In this document: piece after piece, positions 26,274 to 35,125 of the stretch
Numbering within the stretch: the stretch's first letter is position 1
Layout: every line of letters starts with the position of its first letter
Source: Cohnella thailandensis
GTDB taxonomy: Bacteria > Bacillota > Bacilli > Paenibacillales > Paenibacillaceae
NCBI RefSeq assembly: GCF_014212135.1
Contig: NZ_JACJVQ010000023.1
Span: 30,478-94,477 of the forward strand
DNA length: 64,000 nucleotides
Direction of reading: 5' to 3'
Notes under the pieces: generated by a model
Seen by the model: the letters and a program-made list of their open reading frames with translations, nothing else
Database searches by the model: none
What the model was told of the DNA's origin: nothing
Program-made: the position numbers and the translations under genes

Positions 26274-27638
26274 ATGAATTACGAATTCGCGATCATCGGC
26301 GCCGGAGTCGCCGGCGTCTTCGCAGCGCGCGAGTTGGCGAGGCGAGGACGCAAAGTTGTCGTTATCGACAAAGGCAAGAAACTGGAGGAGCGTGCTTGTC
26401 CGCTCGATCGCGGCGAAGAATGCGGCTGCGACGCCTGCGACAAGTACGTCGGCTTCGGAGGGCTGGGCCTATCCGAGGGGAAGTACAACTATACGAACGA
26501 CTTCGGGGGAGATCTGGAGCGTAAAGTCGGTTACGGGCGGGCTTTGGAGCTTATGGACGAAGTGGATGCGGTACTGTGCTCGTACGGCGGAGACCGCGTC
26601 GGGCTCTATGATACTCGCGACCCGGAAATGGCCGCACAAGCGGAGAAGGCGGGATTCCGCGTACTGACGACGAGAACCCGTCATCTGGGAACGGAGCTGT
26701 CCCGGACGATCCTGCGCGGAATGTACGAGGAGATGGAGAACCGTATCGACTGGAGGTTCCGAACGGAGGCTCGGGATATTCGTCGCCTCGCGGACGGAGG
26801 CTTCGAGCTGACGCTGAAGGAAGGAGAGACGATCCGTGCAGGCAAGATCCTCATCGCCACCGGCCGCAGCGGCAATGACTGGCTGTCCAGGCAGTGCGAA
26901 GATCTGGGCATCGATTACGGAGAAGCTCGGGTCGATCTCGGCTTGCGGATCGAAATGCGCGGCGACCAACTGAACGCGATTCTAGGCCGCTCGTTCGAGA
27001 CGAAACTGAGCTTCTCCGGCAACGATTATTCGGCCACGACTTACTGCATGAACCCGCGCGGACGCGTCGTCCTCAAGCAACAGGAGGGACTCGCCATGCC
27101 GGACGGGCAGAATTATCGAGAGAGGGAGGACGGGGGCACGCCTAATCTGAACTTCACTTTGTTCGTGCCGTCGTTCTTTCGAACACTCGAAGAGGCCGAC
27201 CGTTATCTGCATGACGTCGTCGGAGGCATCAACCGAGGGCGGGATCGAATCGCGGCTCAGAGACTCGGGGAGCTGCGCAGGGAACGGGGCTCCGGCGGAT
27301 ACCGAGAGGAATCCGGTTCGGGATCCTCGGCCAGCGCCGTAATCCCGACGCTGGAAGCCGAGTTCGCGAGCCTGAGGCTCGAGGTTCCGGACCTCTACAT
27401 AAGAGCCGCTCTTGAATTTCTCGATGCGCTGGAGAGGCTGATAGGCGAACCCATCGACGAGGACACGATCCTTTACGCCATCGACGGCAAGCTTTATTCG
27501 CCGGGAATCGAGACCGACGAACGGTTCGAAACCCGAGTCGAGGGGCTGTTCGTGATCGGCGATTGTTCCGGCACGACCCATTCCCTCTCCCAAGCCGCGG
27601 CCAGCGGGCTCTACGTCGGACGGGCGCTGGGATCATAA
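26274..27638 (+). CDS. FAD-dependent oxidoreductase with N-terminal cysteine cluster (COG2509-like)
   Basis: 454 residues. The FAD-binding motif IIGAGVAGVFAARELARRG starts at residue 7. A Cys-rich block follows (CPLDRGEECGCDACDKYVGF, Cys near 43, 52, 54, 57), then GGLGLSEGKYN. The protein ends with GLFVIGDCSGTTHSLSQAAA, the second FAD contact. It resembles uncharacterised FAD-dependent dehydrogenases in which the cysteines may hold a metal or [Fe-S] cluster. The ATG at 26274 follows GGGGGAAGG; an earlier in-frame start would overlap the permease gene. The stop overlaps the convergent SDR gene by six bases. Confidence 0.85.
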   Translation: MNYEFAIIGAGVAGVFAARELARRGRKVVVIDKGKKLEERACPLDRGEECGCDACDKYVGFGGLGLSEGKYNYTNDFGGDLERKVGYGRALELMDEVDAVLCSYGGDRVGLYDTRDPEMAAQAEKAGFRVLTTRTRHLGTELSRTILRGMYEEMENRIDWRFRTEARDIRRLADGGFELTLKEGETIRAGKILIATGRSGNDWLSRQCEDLGIDYGEARVDLGLRIEMRGDQLNAILGRSFETKLSFSGNDYSATTYCMNPRGRVVLKQQEGLAMPDGQNYREREDGGTPNLNFTLFVPSFFRTLEEADRYLHDVVGGINRGRDRIAAQRLGELRRERGSGGYREESGSGSSASAVIPTLEAEFASLRLEVPDLYIRAALEFLDALERLIGEPIDEDTILYAIDGKLYSPGIETDERFETRVEGLFVIGDCSGTTHSLSQAAASGLYVGRALGS

Positions 27639-28532
27639 CCCGTAAAATTCTCCGCCGTCGACATGCATGGTCTGGCCGATGACGAAGCTGGAATCGTTCG
27701 AAGCCAAATACAAATAGATCGGAGCGAGTTCATAAGGCTGAGCCGTTCTTCTCATGGGACCGGGGCTTTCGAATGAACCGTACGACATGTAAATTTCCAT
27801 CGGAAACGAAGCCGGGATGAGGGGAGTCCACGTCCGTCCCGGGGCGACGGCGTTCACCCGGATGCCGCGAGCGATAAGGGACACGGCCAACGATCGGGTA
27901 AAGGCGCTAACCGCTCCTTTGCTGGCCGAATAATCCGCCAACCCCGGATATCCTTTGACCGCGCTGATCGAGCTTGTATTGATGATCGAGCTTCCCGGCT
28001 TTAAGTAGGGGATAGCCGCCTTGGCCATATAAAATTGAGAGAACACATTCGTACGAAAAGTCCGTTCCAATTGCTCGGCCGTAATTCGTTCGAAATCCGG
28101 CTGGAAATAGCTCACCCCGGCATTGTTGATCAGAATGTCGATTCGTCCGAGCTCGGTTATCGTCCGATGCACGGCAAGCCGGCAAAAGGGTTCGTCCCCG
28201 ATGTCGCCGGAAATCGTTAAACATCGTCTGCCTAGCCGTTCGATCGTCCTTTTCGTTTCCTCTGCGTCTACGTGCTCGTTCAAATAAACGACCGAGATGT
28301 CCGCGCCTTCCCGGGCGAACAAATACGCCACCGCGCGCCCGATACCGCTGTCTCCGCCTGTAATCAGAGCCACTTTCCCCCGCAATTTGCCCGTTCCGAC
28401 CTCGTTCGGCCGCTCGGATACGGGCCGGGGAACCATATTCGCTTCCACCCCCGGCTGCCCGTGTTGATCCTGCGGCGGAAACTCGACATTGATGACATTG
28501 CAGACAGTTTTATAATCATAATGGGAATACAC
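27633..28532 (-). CDS. SDR oxidoreductase, YhdF/YdaD-like general stress type
   Basis: 299 residues. The N-terminal FPPQDQHGQPGVEANMVPRP is typical of the glucose-dehydrogenase-like SDRs (YhdF, YdaD, YhxC) in Bacillus. The cofactor motif is ALITGGDSGIGRA near residue 55, NNAG is near 136, and the catalytic residues are Ser188, Tyr201 and Lys205. The GTG at 28532 is chosen because GGAGG lies seven bases upstream and family proteins start at about this distance from FPPQ. Relatives belong to general stress regulons; no clear sigma-B promoter is visible here. Confidence 0.88.
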   Translation of the reverse strand: MYSHYDYKTVCNVINVEFPPQDQHGQPGVEANMVPRPVSERPNEVGTGKLRGKVALITGGDSGIGRAVAYLFAREGADISVVYLNEHVDAEETKRTIERLGRRCLTISGDIGDEPFCRLAVHRTITELGRIDILINNAGVSYFQPDFERITAEQLERTFRTNVFSQFYMAKAAIPYLKPGSSIINTSSISAVKGYPGLADYSASKGAVSAFTRSLAVSLIARGIRVNAVAPGRTWTPLIPASFPMEIYMSYGSFESPGPMRRTAQPYELAPIYLYLASNDSSFVIGQTMHVDGGEFYGL

Positions 28533-28727
28533 GACAGATCCTCCATCTCGGCAATAGATACTGTCAGAATATTCCATTCATCCCAAGGAGTGACTAAGTT
28601 CTATTCGTTCCATGTATCGGTACGTTATTCACGGGAAGATCTAGTCGTTTCAACTCTTTAAGAGGGATTACGGGTTGCCGATAATAGGAGTGTATTCGTC
28701 ATCGCATTGGAAACGAGGAAGCCAGAA

Positions 28728-29549
28728 ATGATTAATCGTATCGATTCTCTAGGAGCTTTAGCAGCAATTATTCCGATCTTGAAATCGGCCATTCCCGCGG
28801 ATTTATCCATTGCCCTATGCGATAGGGAGAAATTCTTGGCTTATTGGCCCGGCGAAGAGATCGATTTGAATATTCAAGCGGGCCAGCCGCTTCATGCGGA
28901 GGAACCGTTAAGCATGGCGATGAGCGGCGACACGGCATTGAAGGCCGAAGTTCCCGCGCAATATTACGGGTTTGAATTCATCGGTACGGCAACCCCGCTT
29001 CACGATAAGGAAGGCCGAGTAATCGGAGGATTAGCCGTTCAGCTTCGCAAGCACAGCGAGTTGATCGGGATCGCCGACCGGATCTTGCGCTCCTTGTCGT
29101 CCGCGAATGAACAGATCCTGCAAATCGCCCAAGGATCGAACGGGCTCGCCGACGTTACCGGGGAGCTTCTCGGCCTCTCCGACGAAGCCGAACGGAACGT
29201 CAAGAATACGGATGCCGTCGTGTCGATGATCAACGAAGTAGCCGATCGAACGCATCTATTGGGAATCAATGCCGCTATCGAGGCGGCGCACGCGGGCGAA
29301 GCGGGCCAAGGATTCGGGGTCGTTGCCACCGAGATCCGCAAGCTGTCCAAACAAACCGTCGATTCGACCCGCAGCATTCAGTCCACGCTGGGTTCTTTCC
29401 GGGACGTGACGGGGAAGATGGCCGAATCCATCGAACTGATCGCCAAGACCGGACAAGAGCAAGCGCTGTCGACGCAACGGCTATCGAGCCTAATCGACGA
29501 GATTCGAGCCATGTCCGAGAAGCTGAACGAATTCGCGAAGCAATTGTGA
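28728..29549 (+). CDS. Soluble methyl-accepting chemotaxis-like signalling protein
   Basis: 273 residues without membrane segments. Residues 1-115 form a small sensory domain. The C-terminal part holds a shortened MCP signalling coiled coil with the hairpin INAAIEAAHAGEAGQGFGVV, IRKLSKQTVDSTRSIQ near residue 200. Similar cytosolic proteins pair a sensor with a short MCP tip in Bacillales. The helical arms are too short for a full chemoreceptor. The ATG at 28728 follows GAGGAAG at 8 bases; an earlier TTG at 28707 has no site. The signal is unknown. Confidence 0.85.
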   Translation: MINRIDSLGALAAIIPILKSAIPADLSIALCDREKFLAYWPGEEIDLNIQAGQPLHAEEPLSMAMSGDTALKAEVPAQYYGFEFIGTATPLHDKEGRVIGGLAVQLRKHSELIGIADRILRSLSSANEQILQIAQGSNGLADVTGELLGLSDEAERNVKNTDAVVSMINEVADRTHLLGINAAIEAAHAGEAGQGFGVVATEIRKLSKQTVDSTRSIQSTLGSFRDVTGKMAESIELIAKTGQEQALSTQRLSSLIDEIRAMSEKLNEFAKQL

Positions 29550-29577
29550 GTTTATCCAGAATACCGAGCAGCATGAA

Positions 29578-29607
29578 GAAGGGATCCGCGGCTTCGCGGT
29601 TCCCTTC
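29578..29607. terminator. Hairpin between convergent genes
   Basis: Stem GAAGGGA-T-CCGCG with CGCGG-T-TCCCTTC, 12 pairs with one T-T mismatch, loop GCTT. It lies between two converging genes but has no strong T-run on either strand, so it is a probable but imperfect terminator. Confidence 0.5.
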
Positions 29608-29619
29608 GCTGCATTCTAA

Positions 29620-31002
29620 TTATTGTTGCTTCGCGTCCGTTACGTAAATCTCGCCTTCGTCGAAGAATACCGTCATGTTAAGCGACTCGCTGACGAACCG
29701 AACGGGAACCAGCGTGACGTTATTCCGTACGATCGCGGGCGAATCGAGATTAACCGTTTTGCCGTCCACGACGGCTTGTTTCTTATTGATCACGAGTTCG
29801 ATTTTGCTGCTGTCTTTGGCGATGGTAATTCTGCCGTTCTTCTTGTCCCATTCCACTTTCGCTCCGAAGGCCTCGCTTATGAAGCGGAGCGGAACCATCG
29901 TCCGGCTATCCAGGGAGAAGGGGGGAACATCCAGCTTGAAGTTCTTTTCGTCCACCGCAGCTTCTTTAGAATTCAGCTTCAGGGATATCGTTTTAAACGG
30001 GAATACGGTAGTGTCGGTATAGATCGAACCTTGTTTGCCGAACTCGATCGGCGTAGATTTCACCGTTCCGAACTGCGTCTCGACTTCAATGACGTAGTTC
30101 TGACCGTTCTTGATCGAACCGTTATTGGTAGCATACAGATCGAGAGAGACCGTGCCTCGGAAGGAGCCGACCGGCGCCGTCTCGTCTTTGTTGAACTCCG
30201 GATTAATGATTTTATCTCCCTGTACGAGTCCCAGAAGCCAGCCGACGCCGGCCCGGTTGGTGCGCCAGATGCCGGCCGACACTTCTTTGCCGTCTTGATC
30301 GGTCGGGCGAAGAATCACGGCCAGCACTTTCGTCTTCTGCGCGAACGCCAGCTTCAACTTGAAATGGCCGTCTTTGCTTCCGTCTTCGCCGAATGCGGCG
30401 CTGCCGATTTTGTCCTGGTTCAGATCGGCCCAGCTGAATTCGCGAATCAACACCGGAGCGTACGAGGTAGCGGCATCCGCGAAAGGCGTGACCTCCGATT
30501 TGACGAGTCCTGCGCTCGTCTCGATCTCGAGATAATAATATTCGCCTTCCTTCATGCTGTTGTTGTCGGAAGCGTAGAGGTCGAATTGATTGACTCCCTT
30601 AAATTGACCAAGCGATTCTTTAAAAGTATCATTGATCGTTTTTCCGTCATGCTCGACGGCGAGCAGATACTTGCCGATGTCGCTCGGCTCCTTCCAAGAT
30701 GCCCAGATTCCATGTCCGGTGTCGGTTCCTTGGCCGTCTGCCGTCTTCATCGTGATGGACTTGATTTCCGTTCCTTCGCCCGCATCGATCAGCAAACGGA
30801 GATGGCCGTCGCGCGTTCCGTCCGGAGCTCCCGTTTTTTCCAGAGAGATCCGGTCCATCTCCTTGTCCAAATACCGGAATTCCTTCACTTTCAACAGAGC
30901 TGCTGTACCATCGGCGCCAAAGGCCGCTCCGCCCATAGCCATGCCGTTGAAAGCAACTGCGATGATTGCTGCCGTTTGCAGCGTTCTGCTTAATTTTCTC
31001 AT
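29620..31002 (-). CDS. Exported protein with duplicated module and copper-amine-oxidase N-terminal-like domain
   Basis: 460 residues. A signal peptide (about residues 1-30, ending AAFGA) leads into two homologous modules at about 36-175 and 185-325. Both open with a V/I-x-EF strand, carry a DGHxxLxL motif (TRDGHLRLLI and SKDGHFKLKL) and GIWASW or GIWRTN, and end with YYLEIET or YVIEVET. The C-terminal 110 residues (MVPLRFISEAFGAKVEWD, LVPVRFVSESLNMTV) form a CuAO-N-like domain, common in Paenibacillaceae surface proteins. The ATG at 31002 follows GGGAGGAAC. It lies 40 bases after the P450 gene on the same strand. I do not recognise the module. Confidence 0.85.
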   Translation of the reverse strand: MRKLSRTLQTAAIIAVAFNGMAMGGAAFGADGTAALLKVKEFRYLDKEMDRISLEKTGAPDGTRDGHLRLLIDAGEGTEIKSITMKTADGQGTDTGHGIWASWKEPSDIGKYLLAVEHDGKTINDTFKESLGQFKGVNQFDLYASDNNSMKEGEYYYLEIETSAGLVKSEVTPFADAATSYAPVLIREFSWADLNQDKIGSAAFGEDGSKDGHFKLKLAFAQKTKVLAVILRPTDQDGKEVSAGIWRTNRAGVGWLLGLVQGDKIINPEFNKDETAPVGSFRGTVSLDLYATNNGSIKNGQNYVIEVETQFGTVKSTPIEFGKQGSIYTDTTVFPFKTISLKLNSKEAAVDEKNFKLDVPPFSLDSRTMVPLRFISEAFGAKVEWDKKNGRITIAKDSSKIELVINKKQAVVDGKTVNLDSPAIVRNNVTLVPVRFVSESLNMTVFFDEGEIYVTDAKQQ

Positions 31003-31042
31003 GATTGTTCCTCCCAAGATAAACTTGTTTTTAAACCTTCAT

Positions 31043-32395
31043 TTACGTACGCGTTTCTACCACGACCTCAATTCCGTTCTTCGGACGCAAGGTCATGAGA
31101 GGCTCCATTTCGATCGGCGGATGTCCGGGCGTAAGGCGAAGACGATATCGTTGACCGATCATGCACAGAGCAATGACCATCTCCAGCATTGCGAAGTGGT
31201 TCCCGATACATCCCCGAGGACCGGCTCCGAATGGAATAAATGCGTACTGAGGGATTCGTTTGAGCAGATCGTTCTCGAACCGTTCCGGGCGGAAGGAGAG
31301 GGGTGACGGGAAGTACGTTGGATTATGATGGATCGCATAGGGACTGAACAGCACGGATTGTCCTTTTTTGAGCTTGATCGGTCCAATCTCCACGTCGCGG
31401 ATGGCGGAACGTCCGGTGAAGAAGCTGGGAGAACGGAGTCTCAGCGCCTCCCACAGTACATTCTGGGTATAGGTGAGCTGCATATAGGTGACTTCCGTCG
31501 GAGCGGCTCCTTGCAGAACCCGGTCCCACTCTTCATAGAGCTTCCGTTCTACCACCGGGTTTCGCATAATGTACGAGAAGGCCCAGGCTAACGCGTTAGC
31601 GGAAGTTTCGTGCCCGGCGATGAACATGATCATCAGCTCGTCGCGAAGCTCCCGATCCGTCATGCCCTCGCCGCGATCGTTCCGGGCCTCCATCAGCACG
31701 GACAGCAAATCGCCTTTACCGGTTTCAGGGTTCGATTTACGCTGGTTAATGATCTCGTAAACCGCATAGTCAAGTGCCGCGAGAGCGGACTTATAAGCTC
31801 GATTCTTGGCAGTGGAGACAAACAGCGGAACGGATACAAGCGAACGCATCCGTTCGGCGCACATCCGGTTAATGAGTTCATACGGCTCGCGAATGGAACG
31901 CGAGTGTTCTTTGCCTTCTAAACTGAAGAGTGTTCGGGCAATGATCGCGAATGTGATATCCGAGATGTCGTCGGTAAGCATCCGGCTGCTACCAGGCTGC
32001 CATGTGTCCAATTCCCGTTCTACGATGTCCGCCATCTGTTTGGCATAACCCTGGATATGCGCTTTGGTAAAGTGCGGCTGGATTAGTCGTCTAACGCGTT
32101 TGTGCTTCTCTCCCGTGCTCGTCGCTACGCCATCGCCGACAAAGAGCCTCGCTTCTTGAAAAGCTTTTAGCTTGATAAAGTGCTCCTGCTTGGTGATCAG
32201 CAACTCCTTTAACAGCTCAGGATCGTAGATAACATACATCGTTTGAGGGCCGAACCGGATCTTGGCGACTCCTCCGTAATTCTTCTGCAGATCGGTCAGG
32301 AATCCCAGAGGATCCTTCCGATACGCCATCAGATTTCCGCCAAGCAAGGAACCTTTGGGTCCTTGCGGGACGGTTGTTTGCAATTGGGTACTCAT
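31043..32395 (-). CDS. Cytochrome P450
   Basis: 450 residues. The oxygen-binding I-helix is MFIAGHETSANALAW, the ExxR motif is EALRLRSP, and the heme loop FIPFGAGPRGCIGNHFA carries the thiolate Cys near residue 396. The sequence resembles long-chain fatty-acid or CYP102/CYP4-like monooxygenases rather than short bacterial class I enzymes, but it has no fused reductase. A separate ferredoxin or flavodoxin system is needed and is not nearby. AAAGGAG precedes the ATG at 32395. An XRE regulator gene is divergent, 190 bases away. Confidence 0.92.
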   Translation of the reverse strand: MSTQLQTTVPQGPKGSLLGGNLMAYRKDPLGFLTDLQKNYGGVAKIRFGPQTMYVIYDPELLKELLITKQEHFIKLKAFQEARLFVGDGVATSTGEKHKRVRRLIQPHFTKAHIQGYAKQMADIVERELDTWQPGSSRMLTDDISDITFAIIARTLFSLEGKEHSRSIREPYELINRMCAERMRSLVSVPLFVSTAKNRAYKSALAALDYAVYEIINQRKSNPETGKGDLLSVLMEARNDRGEGMTDRELRDELMIMFIAGHETSANALAWAFSYIMRNPVVERKLYEEWDRVLQGAAPTEVTYMQLTYTQNVLWEALRLRSPSFFTGRSAIRDVEIGPIKLKKGQSVLFSPYAIHHNPTYFPSPLSFRPERFENDLLKRIPQYAFIPFGAGPRGCIGNHFAMLEMVIALCMIGQRYRLRLTPGHPPIEMEPLMTLRPKNGIEVVVETRT

Positions 32396-32585
32396 TCCAT
32401 ATACTCCTTTCTCGCGCCGTAGCGCGTTTCCATGCAGCAGCTGTTGAACGCACGCCTCGACCGTTTTTTATGCTAATAGGGAAAGGATGGTAAAGTCGAC
32501 GGACTATGAGTATCATTTTGCGAGCGACCTATTTGGGGAGTATGATAGAAGTCGTCGAAGAGAATGCGCGGAAGGAAGTGGTGCC

Positions 32586-33257
32586 ATGAACATTTTAGAG
32601 GATTTCGGGCTGCGGCTAAAAGAACTGCGTCTGCGCTCGGGAATGTCGCAGGACATGCTGGCCGCCCGTTCCGGTCTGGATCGTACGTACATCGGAGGAG
32701 TAGAACGGGGCGAACGAAATATTTCTCTCAAAAACATAGAGCTGCTCTGCAACACGCTGGATATCGACATCCGTTATTTCTTCGATCAAGAACGCTTCTC
32801 CCTGAACTCGGCGCAACTGAAGAGGGAATTGGAACGGCCGCTTAAGGAGCGGTTCTTCTATCGCGTCGACTCGGAGCGAAATCTCATCACGTGGCAGGTG
32901 GTTGGCGCTCTATCCGTGGATGAGATCAAAGGAATCGTTGCCGAATTGAAAGCCGCCTGCCGACCGTTGAGACTGGGCAAAGTGAAGCTGCTGATCGATA
33001 ACCGCAGAATGATGTCCAAGGGGCAGCCATTGGTATTCCAGCATGAAATCACGGAGAGATGGGAGGAGCTTCAACGCTGGTTCCTGCCCCGTTGCGAGGA
33101 GGTCGTCGTCCTATGCAACTCCAGGTTCATGCAGAACCAGATGAACCGATTGGCCAAACGCAGCGGGATCATCGCCGTGCAGAAGAGTTTGTTCCGCGAG
33201 GATGAAGAATGGCTGACGGCCGAACTCGACCCGATTTCGTACTTCGAATCGCGCTAG
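32586..33257 (+). CDS. XRE-family regulator with STAS-like C-terminal domain
   Basis: 223 residues. A Cro/CI-type helix-turn-helix occupies residues 6-65 (LKELRLRSGMSQDMLAARSG and YIGGVERGERNISLKNIELL). Residues 100-220 look like an alternating alpha/beta domain similar to STAS or SpoIIAA folds (VDEIKGIVAELKAACRP, VKLLIDNRRMM, EEVVVLCNS). The ATG at 32586 follows GGAAGGAAGTGG. A -10 TATGAT lies at 32541. As it is divergent from the P450 gene, local control of the P450/CuAO-N pair is a reasonable guess. Confidence 0.82.
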   Translation: MNILEDFGLRLKELRLRSGMSQDMLAARSGLDRTYIGGVERGERNISLKNIELLCNTLDIDIRYFFDQERFSLNSAQLKRELERPLKERFFYRVDSERNLITWQVVGALSVDEIKGIVAELKAACRPLRLGKVKLLIDNRRMMSKGQPLVFQHEITERWEELQRWFLPRCEEVVVLCNSRFMQNQMNRLAKRSGIIAVQKSLFREDEEWLTAELDPISYFESR

Positions 33258-33377
33258 ATCAATCTAAACTCCCGACTTCTCTTATTTTCCACTCTCCAAT
33301 CCTATCGAATTCTAATCATCTATCAGCGCGGACGGACGCGGGTAAGTAACGGGAAAGACGGAGAGGGGAGGATTTCG

Positions 33378-34070
33378 ATGCAGGATTACGCCGAGATAGC
33401 GACCAAGCTCGCGATTGCCTTCGCGGGGTTATGGGCAATGACGCGTCTTCTTGGCAAAAGGGAGATCGCCCAGCTGACGCCGTTCGACTTTGTTTCTTCC
33501 TTGGTGCTTGGCGATCTGGTCGGCAATACGATCTACGACGAGCAGGCGAGCTTCTGGAAGCTCCTCTTCGCGTTGGCGTTCTGGGCAGCGCTATCCTATG
33601 CGTTCGAGAAAATCATGGAGTTCGGCAAGCCGTTCCGCAGGCGTCTGGAGGGCAAACCCGAGCTGCTAATCGTGGACGGAGAGATCGATTTGGCCGCGAT
33701 GAAGCGCAACAGCATGGAGTTCGAGGAGCTGCGAATGATGCTGCGGCAGAGGGACGTCTTCTCGGTCAGCGAGGTTGCATACGCCATCTATGAGACGAAC
33801 GGCTCTCTCAGCGTATTGCGCAAATCCGCCTATGAAGAGGTCAGCCGCAGCGATCTTCATCTCGATTCCCCCAAGGCTGTCTTATCCAGAAGTCTGGTCG
33901 AGAAGGGGGTTGTTCAACCCCAAGCACTCGCCGCGATCGGACGGGACGAAACGTGGCTAAGCCGAGAGCTGCAGGCGCTCGGATTCGCCGATATTCGTAC
34001 CGTTGCGTTAGCGGAATGGACGGAGGAAGGGAAGCTAGAGGCGATTCCGAGCGTGAGGAAGTCTTGTTAA
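33378..34070 (+). CDS. DUF421 (YetF/YdfS-like) membrane protein
   Basis: 230 residues. The N-terminal third has membrane segments and the family motif TRLLGKREIAQLTPFDFVSS, followed by LVLGDLVGNTIYD. Residues 85-225 form the soluble YetF domain with GKPELLIVDGEIDLAAMKRN and LRQRDVFSVSEVAYAIYETN. Relatives in Bacillus affect spore membrane or envelope properties, but the biochemical role is unknown. GGAGAGGGGAGG precedes the ATG at 33378. It appears to be a single gene followed by a hairpin. Confidence 0.9.
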   Translation: MQDYAEIATKLAIAFAGLWAMTRLLGKREIAQLTPFDFVSSLVLGDLVGNTIYDEQASFWKLLFALAFWAALSYAFEKIMEFGKPFRRRLEGKPELLIVDGEIDLAAMKRNSMEFEELRMMLRQRDVFSVSEVAYAIYETNGSLSVLRKSAYEEVSRSDLHLDSPKAVLSRSLVEKGVVQPQALAAIGRDETWLSRELQALGFADIRTVALAEWTEEGKLEAIPSVRKSC

Positions 34071-34089
34071 ATAGTTAAAACAATGAACG

Positions 34090-34133
34090 AATCCCCTAGA
34101 CCAGGTCCGGCTTGACTTGCGTCTAGGGGATTT
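34090..34133 (+). terminator. Long hairpin after the DUF421 gene
   Basis: A perfect 12-bp stem (AATCCCCTAGAC with GTCTAGGGGATT) with a 19-base loop. Only TTT follows, so termination may be incomplete. Confidence 0.6.
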
Positions 34134-34192
34134 ACGCGTTACGATGAGTCGATAATAGGCTTCTTAACGGGAGAATAATTCAATTGCAGCTG

Positions 34193-34222
34193 TTGACACG
34201 ACACCAAACGGTGTCCTATAAT
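34193..34222 (+). promoter_or_regulatory. ArsR promoter with operator in the spacer
   Basis: -35 TTGACA (34193-34198), an 18-base spacer and -10 TATAAT (34217-34222) form a near-consensus promoter. The spacer holds a perfect inverted repeat GACACC-AAAC-GGTGTC (34200-34215), placed where a bound ArsR dimer would block RNA polymerase. Autorepression is the likely meaning. Confidence 0.8.
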
Positions 34223-34281
34223 CGAGTCGTTACCATAAGAGGTCCGGTTAGAGAGTCGACAGAACCTTAGGAGAGGGTGTT

Positions 34282-34611
34282 GTGAGCGAGAACAAACCGA
34301 CACGGGATCCGTTTGACGCGATCGCTGATCCGACGAGGCGTCAACTCATTCGATTGTTGGCAGAGTCAGGAGAGGTGCCGCTTCATGAGTTAACCGTCCA
34401 TTTCGACATGGGGCGGACAGCCGTATCGAAGCACCTGACCGTACTTAAAGAAGCTGGACTGGTAGTGGACCGCAGAGTAGGCAGAGAAACGCGATATAAG
34501 CTAAACGCTATGCCTCTTAGAGAGGTTCAAGATTGGCTTGCTTACTATACCCACTTCTGGACGACGAATTTGATGAGGTTAAACCTATTTTTGCAGGAGG
34601 ATGAAGAATGA
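34282..34611 (+). CDS. ArsR-family repressor
   Basis: 109 residues, a winged helix-turn-helix: DPFDAIADPTRRQLIRLLAE at residues 8-27 and ALSKHL-type recognition helix TAVSKHLTVLKEAGLV at 55-70. No metal-binding ELCVCDL cysteines are present, so it belongs to the metal-independent ArsR group that sits next to SRPBCC/AHSA1 genes. GTG start at 34282 behind GGAGAGGG. The stop overlaps the next start by four bases (ATGA). The promoter carries a clear operator. Confidence 0.92.
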   Translation: MSENKPTRDPFDAIADPTRRQLIRLLAESGEVPLHELTVHFDMGRTAVSKHLTVLKEAGLVVDRRVGRETRYKLNAMPLREVQDWLAYYTHFWTTNLMRLNLFLQEDEE

Positions 34612-35003
34612 GCTTAACGTTAACTTTGGATTTCGAATACAAGACTACGATCGAGAAGCTCTGGTCCGCGTTAACCGATTCCAGCAAGCTTGCCAAGTGG
34701 ACTTTAGAGAACGATTTTAAGCCGATCGTCGGGCACCAGTTTACGTTCCGGGCTCAGCCGTCCGAATATTGGGACGGAATCATCCAAGGCGAAGTGCTTA
34801 TCGTCGAGGAACCGACCCGGTTGTCCTATACTTGGGCGGGCGGAGAGAAGCATACGGTCACTTGGACGCTGCAGGATCTAGGAGACGGCAAGGTTAACCT
34901 TCATCTGGAGCAAACCGGAATCTCCAGCCCTCCGGCGCTCAACGGAGCCAAGTATGGCTGGACGAATTGGAACAAGGAGCTGGAGAAGCTATTGGCGGAG
35001 TGA
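34608..35003 (+). CDS. SRPBCC (AHSA1-like) domain protein
   Basis: 131 residues, the START-like hydrophobic-pocket fold. Typical motifs: TTIEKLWSALTDSSKLAKW at residues 13-31, IVEEPTRLSYTW near 64, and the C-terminal NGAKYGWTNWNKELEKLL. It is translationally coupled to the ArsR gene, a common pairing in soil bacteria. Such proteins bind small hydrophobic ligands; the ligand here is unknown. Confidence 0.9.
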   Translation: MSLTLTLDFEYKTTIEKLWSALTDSSKLAKWTLENDFKPIVGHQFTFRAQPSEYWDGIIQGEVLIVEEPTRLSYTWAGGEKHTVTWTLQDLGDGKVNLHLEQTGISSPPALNGAKYGWTNWNKELEKLLAE

Positions 35004-35037
35004 TCGCCTGACAGCTTGAACCATAGAAATTACCTTT

Positions 35038-35066
35038 AACCGGCTGCAATCGGTGCAGCCGGTTTT
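35038..35066 (+). terminator. Terminator after the ArsR-SRPBCC pair
   Basis: A perfect 10-bp stem AACCGGCTGC with GCAGCCGGTT, loop of seven bases, then TT. It separates this pair from the following UvrA-like gene. Confidence 0.8.
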
Positions 35067-35125
35067 CCTGCACTTCGGACTATGCACCCTAACTCTAAAT
35101 GAACAGATTCGGAAGGGAGTTTTGT

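Noticed and set aside
29623..30993. A 456-codon open frame on the plus strand, antisense to the exported CuAO-N protein gene
   Set aside because: It mirrors the codon use of the real gene, has no ribosome site and shows no domain; the minus-strand protein has a signal peptide and clear internal repeats.
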